This document shows positions 24,908-37,119 of a stretch of 64,000 nt of DNA, piece after piece. The position numbers and the translations under genes are program-made. The stretch is from Rhizophagus clarus. Lineage: Eukaryota > Glomeromycota > Glomeromycetes > Glomerales > Glomeraceae. The DNA is taken from NCBI GenBank assembly GCA_015698045.1, contig BLAL01000246.1, positions 1,178,001 through 1,242,000 on the forward strand, given 5' to 3'. The first letter of the stretch is position 1. Every line of letters starts with the position of its first letter. The notes beneath the pieces are model-generated. The model saw nothing but the letters and a program-made list of their open reading frames with translations. It had not been told where the DNA came from and made no database searches.

Positions 24908-25179
24908 CATATCACAAAAACTTTATTTTGGCCTAATTAAAATGTTTAAATTAGCCAATCAGAAATCAAAATTTTAAAATTAAATTGTGAATCAAAATTT
25001 AACATTAAAGTATATATATTAAATTTATATTAATAAATTTAAAGTATATTAAGTCGTGAACCGCGAATGATCGACATCAGATCATATGAGTCGTGTATAG
25101 TAAATTTGGGGATAAGATACATAACAACCAGCTATAATAAACTCAAATCTCTCGTTGACAACCTTTAACAGCTGTCAAA

Positions 25180-28100
25180 ATGACTCAAAATTTACGTGTT
25201 ACTTTAATAAATCCAGGTTCTATAGTACCTGAACTTCACTATGGACCTTATTCTTTTTATTGGTGGATAATTTCAAATGAAAACAAAACTTTATTTCCGA
25301 TTAGACTGGGACAACAGACTAAAGTTCTACTTAATGAAGTAGATTTTGTTTTAACAATACAAACTGGTTCTGGCAGTAACAAATTAATGCCAATATATTG
25401 TTGTCAAAGCGGTTTACATGTTGTTACAGAGTCAAGTCCTACAAAGGCTATTTCTACAGTTTATAAAGATTGTTTCAATACTTCAACACGCTACTCAGGA
25501 TATCAAGTAATGGGTTGGAATGATAAAAATATTCTTGAAACTTTAAAAAAAAATATTCAATATATTCCCGTTAGTATAAATGTAGAAAATTGTAGAGTTT
25601 TTATTTATGGTATTGGGACATCTTCACGTAAAAAATGGGGTTATGCGGGTTCAGGTTTTCAATCATCCCTTCTTCATTCGTATGAAAGAAAGCAATCAAT
25701 TTATGTATCACGAATTGAAGAAAAAAAATGTATTGTTGAAATTTACCGCGAATCCACATTAATAAAACAATTTATAGGTGCAACACCAGATGAGGTGTGG
25801 AAAAAAACAGGACAACTAAAAAAATTTACTGGCACAAAACTTTTTGGTCTTGATAATCCGATTACAAAAAATCTAATTCAACAGTATCAAATACCCAAAT
25901 GTACTCTTAATGACTGGAATAATGAATATATTCTAGAACAGTTATTTGATTATTACGTAAAAAGAAGAACTCTGGCAAATGCCAATTGGAAATATTTTTT
26001 TACAAACTGGGCTGAATCTAAAAATCCAATAATTGAATTTGAACCTGCCTTGCATGCTATATACCCAAAAGGATATGAATTTAGCGAACGTGAATTAAGT
26101 GCATGGCAAACTATGCTAAAAGCAGTTGGTGTAACAAATATAACTCCTTGGACACATGAAGAATCGCAGGTTAGTAAATATGATATTTTTTTTTGTTGTC
26201 TCCTATATCTGATATTCAAATATTAAAATGGAATATTATTACATTAGCGTCAATTATGGACAAAATCACCAAATGGAGAAGCAGATAAAGTAGCATTTGC
26301 TACTTTATATCAAAGTGGTTTCCTTACTAGTACTCCAAAAAGTATATCAAATACAACACACACATTTTGGATGTGTTTTGAACGTGCACTTGCCAACAAT
26401 AAAAAAACTCCTAATGGAAAACGACGCATACTTTCTATAATTTCCAATGAATTCACCTACGATGAATTAAAACAAAATTTGAATGTAATATTTGCTTTTT
26501 TTATGAAATCTTTATAATTTTTAAAAATTATGTAAATAAACTTTATGTAAATAAACTAAATACAAAAAAAAACAATGAAAATTTTGCAAAAAATATTACT
26601 GATATAATAATTGGCAAATCTTATACAATAATCAAATACAGGTTGGTTCACATACTATTGCGGAGTCTCGCAAATATGCACGTATTAATGGTTATGGAGC
26701 TCCTCCACTTGTAAAACCAATAATTCGCCGACAAAGATTTACACCTGAAATGCTTGAACAAATTGACACATTTTTAAATGATAAAGAATTTGTCAATATG
26801 AGTTCATATAAAACTGATGCCAAAACAGGAAAACCAATCAAATACTTACAAGATACTAAAAAAGCATTATGGGAAAGATTTACAGAAGAGTATCCTAATG
26901 GTATGCATCGTACATCTTTTATGACATGTCTTAAAGGTGGTCAATATGTGTATCGAGAAAATTTAGGTGGCTTATGTTCCACTTGTAATGACTGTGGTTA
27001 TATGGTTTTTGGAGATATTGGGGTAATAATTTCCGCCCATGTCACAGATGAGTCTCTAAAGGTAAAAAATAAAGTTTATTAATATTAGCAAGTGTAGAAT
27101 ATAAAATCTAATGTGAATTTGATTTTATTAGAAACATTTATTAACAAAATCACAAGAATTGCGACGATACATACGTCGAGAATATCCAAAAGAACTGGAA
27201 GTTACTGCAACTGGTACTGCAGTTCATAATTCCTGTATTAGTCACTGTATACGGCATGCTTTTGGAGATTGTAATCTTAATCATCCAGTTACCTGTTCAA
27301 AATGTGAAAGTCTTTTCAGTTTTTTTCAAGAATTAAAAGCAGTAACAAGTGAAGAATATTTTGAAGTTCTTGATGAATATCAGCAAAAACTTATAGCATG
27401 GATGGCACATCATGCTCGAAAAACATACTTGAATATTCATGTACGAACAAATTTAGAGGAATTAGATGGTGAAGGTGCTGTAATGATTGTAGATTACAAA
27501 ATGAGAATACTACCTCAAAGTTCACGAGAAACTAAAACAGAATTCTTTGGAAAACGTGGTTGGAGTTTTCATTCTGTACTTGTATATACCAAAAATATGG
27601 AACAAAATCAACTTGATATTCAAATATTTGATCATTGGTCCAATGATACACGCCAAGATGCATGGTTTACCGCATCTTCTCTCCACACTGTAATTGAAAC
27701 AATGAATCCAAAGCCTAAATGGATAACAATAATGTCTGATAATGGAATGCATTACCACTGTTCAGAATTAATGTTGATTATTGGACATTGGAAAGAGTGG
27801 TATAATATAATACCTCGCAAGTGGATCTTTCTTGAAGCAGGAGAGGCCAAAACTGCAATTGATTCACATCATGCGCAGGTGCATTCAACTATATTATCAC
27901 CTTAAAAGTCAAAGATAATACTGATTGGTCAATTTATTGATAATAAGGTTTCGCAAGCAATAAAAAGATACATAAAACTCGGGTATGATGTTGATTGTGG
28001 AGATGATATTGAATCAGCAGTAAAAGACATAGCAGGTGTTCGAGTTACTAACTTGAATCCTAATAGAAATAACGGTAAAATAAAACTCTATTTAGCACGC

Positions 28101-28989
28101 TGTTAAATTTGAAAAAAATCACATTTATTATTCCCTTTAGATAAAGCAAAATTAGGGACTATTACGGGGATATCCAACCTTCAAGAATGGACTTGGCCCA
28201 CCGATGAAGAAAAAGTTGGTTATATTAACGCACGTGCACTACCAGGAATTGGAGAATGGAAAGAATGGTCACCTGAAAAAATAGAAAAGATTGTTAAAAA
28301 ACGAAAAATTGAAAAACCAAATCCTATTTTTACACCCCATACACAATGTATTAAACAATGGACCATGCCAATCTTAAATAAAGAAAGTGAGTTTACCTGT
28401 TTGCTATATTTATTTCTAATAAAAGTAACATATTTGCTTGTTAGACAAACGCGATCCAATACAGGGTGAATTGGTAGGTGATATTCATTTCTAGAATTTT
28501 TATTATATAAATTCTTTGATTATAAATCAATCCAATTATTTATAGAACCAAACACTTGTTAACATGGGAAATATTGTAAATAATGGATTACCGGAAACTA
28601 AAAGGTACAAATAATATCACTCACATTTTTATTTATTAGATATACTAATTATTTTTTTTTTGAATAGTCAACAGATATTTACCAGTGGATGGGCTCTAAA
28701 GGAAAATGAAAAAACTCGTCAGCGTGGGCCAGTAAAAAGAATAACTCTGCAAGTAAAGAATCTCTTAGAATCAATGTTCCATACTGGAACAGCAAATCCT
28801 CGTCAAAAATTAAATGTACAACAGATGTATGAAGAACTGTTGAAGCGTGTAGAACTTGGTGAAATTGAAGAAAATGACGTACCTAAAGTATCTACAATAA
28901 CAAACTGGATTTCAACTTTTTCTCGCAAATGGAAAGAAGCCATGGCATTGCGTTCTTTGGAAGAAAATATGGACTCCGAAAATTCATAA
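25180..28989 (+). CDS. Intact multi-exon transposase-like protein with FYR-like N-terminus
   Basis: Nine exons keep one frame: 25180-26169, 26248-26484, 26642-27061, 27132-27878, 27948-28074, 28141-28386, 28445-28473, 28546-28604 and 28668-28989 (3177 nt, 1058 aa, no internal stop). Residues about 130-240 resemble FYRN/FYRC (YGIGTSSRKKWGYAGSGFQ, CIVEIY, GATPDEVWKK, GTKLFGLDNP); this is my inference. A Cys/His cluster follows at about 565-600 (HNSCISHC, CSKCESLF). The later part has spaced acidic motifs MIVDYKMR, IMSDNGMHYH and FLEAGEAKTAIDSHHAQ, which look like a D-D-E catalytic triad of a transposase or integrase fold. The C-terminus (PKVSTITNWISTFSRKWKEAM) could be a DNA-binding helix. I see no clear terminal repeats around it, so it may be domesticated or have eroded ends. 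Confidence 0.8.
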
Positions 28990-30336
28990 TAAACACTTGT
29001 AGCAAGTTTTTATAAAGAGTGAAATATAAATAATGTTCAATAAAAGTTTAAAAATTCATAAAATGAAAACTGTTTTAAAGAGTGAAATTAGTATATTATA
29101 TATGTATGTATCTCCGAAATCTACAGCTGCTACAAGAAAAGTTGGTTTCGTCAAGTCGGTAAAATGACTTTTTTTTGTCAAACCATATTCTTACATTGTT
29201 TACGCAACTTGTCATGTGATTTGGCGGAGCAGTGAAATGTTTTCGTAATTTTTATCTTATTGCTATTGTTAGCAATTATTATAATTTAATAATTGATCGG
29301 CAAATTTTTACCCCAAAACTTAATAGTAATTTTGTGCCGATCTTTCACGGATCACGACTTAAATTTTTTGTAAGTAATCAGATACTTGATGAGAAGATAG
29401 AGGTGGATGTAAATAAGTATTTTTTACAACCATAACTATATTTGGATATAAATTTAAATTTAATAGTTCATATTTATGAAATATAATATTATATTCAGTT
29501 TTTACAAGTAGTAATATATTAATTTTTTCATCTTTAATATAAGAAATTGCTATATAAATAGGAAATTACAAAAAATCAAATATTGTTTTTTAATTATAAT
29601 TAATTACTTATAATATTCTTGTTTTCTAGATACATTGAAAATAAGAGTAAAATATTTATTATCATTCTATATAAATAAATAAAAAGGTTTTTTTTTCTAT
29701 GCACCTGCTCAAAATGCATAGGGTGATATATAATGGTAACAAATAGTTTTTTTAGCATTAAAATTTTCAAAGTCTATAGATTAAGCGGTAAATAGTATTA
29801 CGATCCAGATGAATCTGTAATCTGTTTTGTTCAATCTGGATTAATTTAGTTGCAGATAGCCATCACGAATTTCTGGATTCATCCAGAAATTCACAGATTT
29901 CATTCAGATCATCTGTTAAATTTGTAACTCTAGCCAACTTTGTAATTCTGGCCAGAATTATAAATATCACGTGATCTCAGATAAATATTTAGCCACCACA
30001 TAAAATTTTTTTGCCTAGTTAAACACAGTAACACAAAATTTTTGTGTTATACAAACTTATAAATTTGGCCAGCACTATAAGTCTGACCAGAATTATGATT
30101 TAACAGATCATCTGGACTCATCCGCTTTTTTATCCAGATCTATCCGTCATCTGATTGAACTCTAACAGATGATCTGAAATGCTTCAGATCAGATTAATCT
30201 GCTGGATTGATAGATTGACACGGTCTAGATCATAACATTAGCAGTAAAAATGAAGAATGAGAAGGTGTGACACATGTGACAAATTTCCTACTATAGCAAA
30301 CTAATCCCCTAACCTAATCCTAAACTTCTGACATTA
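28990..30336. other. Intergenic DNA with a CAGAT-rich repeat
   Basis: No gene is supported; the 67-codon frame at 29232 is unremarkable. At about 29792-30237 there is a dense set of CAGAT/ATCTG words in both orientations, with weakly inverted ends (TTACGATCCAGA against TTATGATCTAGA), probably an old MITE. GGCCAGAATTAT-type motifs also occur at 29950 and 30060. Confidence 0.45.
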
Positions 30337-31261
30337 TCCCTTCGTCTGTAAGCCTTCGCAGGCATATTTGCCTGCGAAAATTCCAAATTTTCAGGTATCA
30401 TCTAAATATTTAATGTGTATTGCGGTTTATAGCAAATTATATATTTTTGAATAGCTTAAATTTTGAACTTCACGCCTATGACATTTTTTACTTTATTTAA
30501 ATAAATGCAAATAAAAGTTGCCTATAAGCTAAAGTTATCATTATTCATAATTTTCAAAATTTAGATTTATAAAATTTTTTTTTTTTGACTTGTAAATTTC
30601 TTTTGGTGGATAATTTAAATGGATATTGAAAATATCCCAATAAATTATCCAGCCAAGAATAATGTAAAAAAGAGGTATTTAAATAAAAAATAAAATATGA
30701 GCAAAAAATTAAATATTTGATATTAAAAAAAAATTAATATCTTAATAAAAAGTAAACATAAAAATTAAAAAAAAAAGTTTTTTAAGAAAATATAAATAAA
30801 TAGAATTAAAAGTAAAAAAAAAATATCTGTGAATTTAGTCACGTTATTACTTAATAGAATTTTGCATATTACAGAAATTGTTGTAGATCAACAGGTTCCA
30901 CATGCAAATTTGCCTGTAATTTTGTAATAAATTACACAAATCAAATCTTTTTACATATTCATGAATAAATATTTTTGTTGACTTTTATATGAGAATTTAG
31001 GTAAAAACTTATAAAAACTAATTTAAAATCTTTACAGGCAAATTTGCCTGCAAAATATTTGCGAAAATATTAATTGAAAATTTTGCTTATTATACAAAAA
31101 TTTAAATATCTCAAATATTGCAACCAAAATTGGAAGCATTACAGATGAAGGCTTGTAGTGTAATATTTTACCAATTTTTGCTATATTTAATATATTCATT
31201 ACATAGTAATTTAAGCTCAAAAAATTCGTAGGCAAATTTGCCTGTGTTACAGACGAGGGGA
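30337..31261. mobile_element. 925-bp TA-flanked element with palindromic subterminal motif
   Basis: The left end TCCCTTCGTCTGTAA and the reversed right end TCCCCTCGTCTGTAA match, followed by a palindrome-rich stretch (CGCAGGCATATTTGCCTGCG on the left, TAGGCAAATTTGCCTG on the right). TA flanks both ends. The palindrome core GCAAATTTGC also occurs inside near 30905 and 31040. No coding sequence is credible. Confidence 0.7.
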
Positions 31262-31479
31262 TAGCCAATCAATAGGGAAGTGCATAATACGTATGGTGCG
31301 TAAAAAACAAATTTCTATAAATAAATAACAGAAATATATAAATTAAAATTAATTACATCAGGAAATTTTATAGGGCGAAAAATTGCGTAAGTTTACGATT
31401 TTGTAAGTTTACGAAAGTTTATGGCATAATATTTCAAAAAATTTTGAAATATTACATAAGTTTACAATTTCGTAAGATT

Positions 31480-31975
31480 TATGTGATATTACGGTCAAAA
31501 TATTACGCAAGTTTTCAATATTGTAAGATTTACGCAATATTACGGTCAAAATATTACGCAAGTTTTCAATATTGTAAGATTTACGCAATATTACGGTCAA
31601 AATATTTCGAAAATTTATGAGACTGTAAACCTGCATAATATTACGGTTGAAATATTTCGAAAATTTACGAAACTGTAAACCTGCGTAATATTACGGTCAA
31701 AATATTCTGCAAATTTACGAAACTGTAAACCTGCGTAATATTACGGTTGAAATATTTCGAAAATTTACGAGACTGTAAACCTGCGTAATATTACGGTTAA
31801 AATATTTCGAAAGTTTACGAGATTGTAAACCTGCGTAATATTACGGTTAAAATATTTCGAAAATTTACGAGATTGTAAACCTGCGTAATATTACAGTTAA
31901 AATATTTCGAAAATTTACGAGACTGTAAACCTGCGTAATATTACGGTTAAAATATTTCGAAAATTTAATATTACG
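31480..31975. repeat. 50-bp tandem repeat array (left subterminal)
   Basis: About nine or ten copies of a 50-51-bp unit, typically GAGACTGTAAACCTGCGTAA then TATTACGGTTAAAATATTTC then GAAAATTTAC. The first copies are more diverged. There are no unique spacers. It lies just inside the left end of the TIR element, as transposase or host-factor binding arrays do. Confidence 0.9.
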
Positions 31976-32330
31976 TTAAAGCTGCGTATGCAGTAGAACG
32001 TATATAAGGGGCATGTGATACTATTGAATAATCAAAAATAATATAAACACCTTTTTTTTAAGTTTGAGAAAACAAATTTATTTTTATTTACGAATTTTTT
32101 ATCATTTACAATTTTTATGTTAAAATTAAAGTAAATTCTAATTTTTATTATAACTTAATAAAAAAATACACATTTGATACTTGTTCGCTACTATTTTATA
32201 AAATAGTACCCAGGCTGTACGGCGTGGACGTCAGTATCAGTCACAGCCCAAAAAAAACGTGAGTCTCCAGCCGATATTTGGTACGGACTGGGCCTAGCTA
32301 CTCACTTAATAAATAAAAAAATAAAAATAA

Positions 32331-32955
32331 TTATCTTCTACGATACGTAGGTAAGTTTCTCCTTCTTCTACAATCGTCATACGTGACTAAAATTGATCAA
32401 ATTTATCAAATTTAAAACATGAACGTAAATATTAATTATAAATTTTATTATAGTATAATTACCCGGCCTCTCCCAAAATCTCGTTCTAAATTCGCGATAA
32501 TATCTTTGGCCAGTACGTGTCCACAGCCGCCGCCCAGGGTTACCATTACGATAAAGGACATAGTTCTAAATATCAAAATCAGTTTGAATATTCGATAAAT
32601 ACATTTAATTTATATGAATGTAATTTTATTTATTTACTTACATGGTAATCCCTGACGAGGTTCCTCCACTTTTGGCTGCACTGTTGCCCAGAAACCCTTG
32701 TTCGAAATATTCTATTTATTCTGATTCAATTAAATGGATTGGTTAATTTGAATTTAAATTCTTTCTTAAAGAAATTATAGATATTAGTCATATGAACCTA
32801 TTGGCAACAGAGTCCCAAAAATCATAGCGGCTTCTACCATTAATATTATGGTAGGCGCGGTTTCTGTCTCGGCGTATGTCAACAAGTTCGTCCATCATAG
32901 CCCAGTTCCAATGGACGTTATAGTGGGAACGACGTGAACGTGTGTGGCGAGGCAT
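32331..32955 (-). CDS. SANT/Myb-like DNA-binding protein encoded by the TIR element
   Basis: Four small exons join in frame: 32955-32798, 32711-32642, 32565-32463 and 32386-32331 (387 nt, 128 aa). The start is MPRHTRSRRSHYNVHWNWA. The body shows the pattern of a Myb/SANT (trihelix-like) domain: WNWAMMDELVDIRRDR, then YDFWDSVANRI, then the typical QQCSQKWRNLVRDYH, then an RLWTRTGQRYYREFRTRFW helix. The tail is basic (CRRRRNLPTYRRR). All introns are GT-AG and there is no internal stop, which is notable inside repeat DNA. It may bind the flanking TTACG-rich arrays; this is inference. Confidence 0.8.
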
Positions 32956-34479
32956 TATTAGTTTAGATTTGATTTTTATAATTTGATTTTGGGATGAGTA
33001 AAAATTTAAAAGAAAGTCGTAAAATGTCACTTTAAATAAAATTTGAACAATACCTCTTTGGTTTGATTTTATTTCTCGTTTCAATTAAAATTTAATTTAT
33101 TACACTTTTCATCATTAAACATATTAATTAAATCATGTACATGTTTAATTGTTTTAAATATAAATATCAATATATCATATTTAAAAATAAAACAATTTAT
33201 TATTAGCACATTCTATTGAATTTTAAATATTTCGCATACATTTCTTAAAAAAATTAATTTTTTTTAATCAATTTAATTAAAAATAATTATATTCTGATTA
33301 AATATTTTGCATATATTTCTTAAAAAAATCATAAAAAAAAATCTTGTACATTGTACATGCAATTACTAAATATCATCCCCTTGTGATAAATAAAAAATTA
33401 CGCAACACAAATTCAACACAAATTCAACACAAATTTAACAAATTTAACGAAATTTGGCCAAAATTAATAATTTTTTACCAGAATTATCAACACAAATTGA
33501 ACACAAATTGAACACAAGTTTCAGTCACGATTTATTTATGTCACGCCCGCGTTGTTGATAATTATATAAATAAATCTGCATGATATGATTGTGCATACAG
33601 TATCGTATTTTCTGGCCAATCAAAATTAGGCTGATCCTTACATGTGATTTAATCTGCAAGCGTTTTTTGTCCTATTTATTTTTTGTCTCTTTATTTCTTT
33701 ATTTTTTTGTTCAATATTTTTCTCTTCTTTTTATTATTTCTTTATCCTTTTGTTCAATATTTTTTAATTATATACAGAATATTTACATATATTTCATAAT
33801 TTATTGCTTTGCAGGTATAGAAATATTTGTTTATTAATAATAATTATTTCATTATTTTTTACTTCTTTTTTACTTTGTATCGTAATACTGACAATAATAT
33901 ACATGTTTTCTTTATTTCTTTTTACTTGTACTTTAATACTAACGATCGATACTAACAATACTAATTATGTTTTTTTTACTCCTTTTACTTAATACTAACA
34001 ACATGTTTATTTTTTATTTTGTCTCCTCTTTCTTTTATTTTTAGTTTATTCTTTGCAGGTATAGAAATATTTGTTTATTAATACTAATTGTTTTAATACT
34101 AACGCGTTTTTTACCCTAATTGTTACTTTATATCGTAATACTAACAATACTATCTACGTTTCCTTTTTTTCTTTTACTTGTACTTTAATACTAACGATAA
34201 TATCCATGTTTCTACTGTTTCTTTAACTCTTTTTACTCTAATATTAACAACACTAACAATACTAGCAATATTTCTTTTATCTTTATATCTAATACCAACG
34301 TTACTATAGCTGTTTCTCTTCTTTTTACATCTAATTGTATCGTTACTCTTTCTTTTTTTACTTTTATATATTCTGTATATAGTAATAAATACTTGTAATT
34401 TTTTATAATTTAATTCATATATTATATCTAATAAAATATACATTATATAAACTTATAGTACAAAAATGAATTTTGAAAC

Positions 34480-34850
34480 ATTACAAAATATTTATGTAAA
34501 ATTACGAATCGTCAAAATATTTTAAAAAGTTGCGAAATATTACGCAATAAAATTACACAATATTACGAACCGTAAAATTACGCATATCGTAATATTTTGA
34601 AATATTTTAAAAAGTTACAAAATATTACGCTTACGCAAACTTGCGGCAGGTCTGGAAACTTACGAAATATTATGTAAAATTACGAAATATTGTGAATGCG
34701 TAAAATTACGGAATATTACAAACCGTAAAATTACAAAACTTTGCATATTATAATATTTCGAAATATTTTAAAAAGTTACGAAATATTACTCTTCCGCAAA
34801 CTTGCAGCGGGTCTGGAAACTTACAAAATATTACGATGCATAATCTTGCG
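34480..34850. repeat. ATATTACG-rich right subterminal repeats
   Basis: Irregular repeats of AAATATTACG, CCGTAAAATTACG and a longer block (CGCAAACTTGCGGCAGGTCT then GGAAACTTAC, near 34630 and 34795). The motif content matches the left array. It lies just inside the right end of the 3.5-kb element. Confidence 0.75.
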
Positions 34851-34882
34851 CAACTTTTCGCACTATAAAATTTCCTGATGTA

Positions 34883-36329
34883 CAATATAATAAACTGATA
34901 AAAATATAAATTATCAATCTCAATAGTACTGATTTGTCCCTTATTTTTAAATAATTCTATTAAAAGATTTTCATTAACATTAGGTTTACCTCTTATATAT
35001 CTGTATTAAATGCAAAAATATACAAATCAATAAAATACTAATTGGTGTTACTTTTATTAGTTTTATGATATTTTACTACAGACTTTTCATTACATGTACA
35101 ATATAATCATTATAACAATATTTAATTTTAATTATAATAAAATATTTCCTTAAATTGAAAAAATTTTAATTAAATTATCAATATTTTTTTTTTTTTTATT
35201 CTTTTGTTAGAAATGAATACAATAGTTTCAGAACCAGTATTACCTAAACTATCAACCAATATTATAGATTGCTAACAACTATAAGAATTGTCAATATGCT
35301 ATCTAGAGTAGGTCAACAAGTAATAGCAACTTCTCCCTAATGGGAATAATGCATACCATGCCCCTCAGTTTACACAGAAGCATCTTTATATAAATCCCAT
35401 TCTCTCAAAATTAACCAATAAAAAATTTGTGTAACAAAAAAATAAACAAAAAGAAAATACAAACAAAACCTTCAAGGTAAACTAAAAGAAAGAACACCCT
35501 ATACTTCTAAAATAAAACAACTTAAAAATAAGCAGTGCAAAATATAACTGCAACTGCACTATGTTACATAAAAGAAGAACTACGCTATTAATAAAATCCA
35601 GTGGAAAAAAAATTAAAAGCTTTGATAATATTTTAAAATATATTTTACGTCAAAAAATCCTAATAAATGCTACAATTAGAACTTATTTCTTGTTGTTTGG
35701 ATTAATTAAATTATTATATTTGTTAATATTTAACAAAAATAAAATTATAAAATAAATAATTACTCTTGTATATTTAAGTAAACTTAATATAAAAAAAATA
35801 ATATAAAAAAACTGGAATTTTTTAAAGATAAGTTTATATCTGGATCTATTATAGTATAAGTTATATTTATAAGATTAAAAGTAACAATACTACAAAGTTT
35901 TATATCTTGATATATTTTTCTTTCATTCTTGCATTTTATTTTTAAAAATAAGTAATAAGTATTAGAATAAAATCTTAAAATAAATTAATAGTAAAAAAAT
36001 TAGTAATATTTATTAATTAATCATATCGGCTAATTGTTAAAATTGGGCCAAATTTTGTATTATGATTTTGATTAACATTACACAATTTTAATTAGTAAAA
36101 AAAAACTTTTCGTGATCAATTAAGTAAACACACCCTAAAAAAAATAAAACACTATTAAAAATACGTGTCAAACCAATGAGCATATCCAGAAACTGATAAG
36201 TCTGAGAAGTAAAAAAAGACAATCAGCAACTTGTGAGTTGAAATTTTAATTATTAATTGTTATTAATTATAATGTAATAAATATTTTTTATATTTATTAT
36301 ATTTATTATGTTTATTTATTTAAACTGTA
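34883..36329. other. Intergenic DNA containing dispersed repeat copy B
   Basis: AT-rich DNA. The portion 35185-35700 is the repeat listed separately; the rest shows no gene. Confidence 0.4.
35185..35700. repeat. Dispersed repeat, copy B
   Basis: This is the second copy of the 4010-4540 sequence, same orientation. The 64-codon frame in it (35561-35755) aligns with repeat sequence in copy A and is not a supported gene. Confidence 0.7.
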
Positions 36330-37017
36330 TTGAAAGTATTTTTTATTTTTTTCAGATTTGGTTTTAATATGTCAAGCAATAATAATATTTTACTTAAAAT
36401 ACAAGTTACTGTTTCTATAACGGAATTTTTTTGTTCTACTTGTCAAAAACAATTTAAGAAACAAAAAGGACTTATACGACATTTAGCAATTGTAAAAAAA
36501 TATAATATTCCACGTAATAATTTAGATAATTTATCAGAGTTAAATAATAAAAAAATTAAAAATATTCTTGTTTACTTAATTCACCGTAAGCTACCAAATG
36601 GATTTAAAAGAGGGGGTCGCCAGTTAGTGTACTGAATATCAGTTTTTTTGATGTTTTCAAAGGTCATATTCATTATCATAATAATAGAAATGTTTACAAA
36701 TGCATTTTCCGAGGATTTACTGGATATCAAATATTAGGTGAAATTTTGAACAATCACTTATGGGGTCGAAAATTTTATGATGAAGAACAACAAACCTATG
36801 TTGTCTTATTTAATGATTCGCCTCAACATTTAAAAACAATCCACTTGCTATTGCAACTCATCGTGCTACTGAAAGTATTACTACTAAAAGGCGCAAATCC
36901 AAGTATAATCCTGGAGAAGTTGTAATTGAATGGAAAATTAAAGGTGAAAAAAATGCAAAAGAGAATTATTGTAAAGCAGGATTTATATATATACATTTTT
37001 GGGTAAAACAAATTTAA
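36330..37017 (+). pseudogene. C2H2 zinc-finger-type repeat-family protein, frameshifted
   Basis: The frame begins with a finger-like FFCSTCQKQFKKQKGLIRHL (the second zinc His is not evident), then LPNGFKRGGRQLV and a stop at 36633-36635. The protein continues in another frame (FFDVFKGHIHYHNNRNVYKC, GEILNNHLWGRKFYDEEQQT) and after a further shift near 36830 in a third (PLAIATHRATESITTKRRKS, YNPGEVVIEWKIKG), ending at TAA about 37017. Two frame shifts thus break an otherwise readable protein of about 220 aa. I recognise it as a repeated fungal family without a known function. Confidence 0.65.
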
Positions 37018-37119
37018 AGTTTTATTGTAATAGAAATGTAATAAAATGTTAATCAAAAATATTCTATTAGAAAAAATTATAAAACATGAATATGTTAAGG
37101 TTTTGGGTATGAAAGAGAG

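Larger units (their letters stand above)
31356..34880. mobile_element. 3.5-kb TA-flanked TIR element carrying a SANT/Myb gene
   Basis: The left end CATCAGGAAATTTTATAGGG and the reversed right end CATCAGGAAATTTTATAGTG continue as GCGAAAAATTGCG and GCGAAAAGTTGCG, giving about 32 bp with two mismatches. TA flanks both ends (31354-31355, 34881-34882). Both subterminal zones are packed with ATATTACG-type repeats. The only intact gene inside is the spliced minus-strand gene 32955-32331. No transposase is recognised. A 32-bp word (starting TTTGCAGGTATAGAAATATT) is duplicated at 33808 and 34052. Confidence 0.8.

Noticed and set aside
31480..31975. Regular 50-bp repeats resembling a CRISPR array
   Set aside because: The units are contiguous tandem copies with no unique spacers, in eukaryotic DNA, inside a TIR element.
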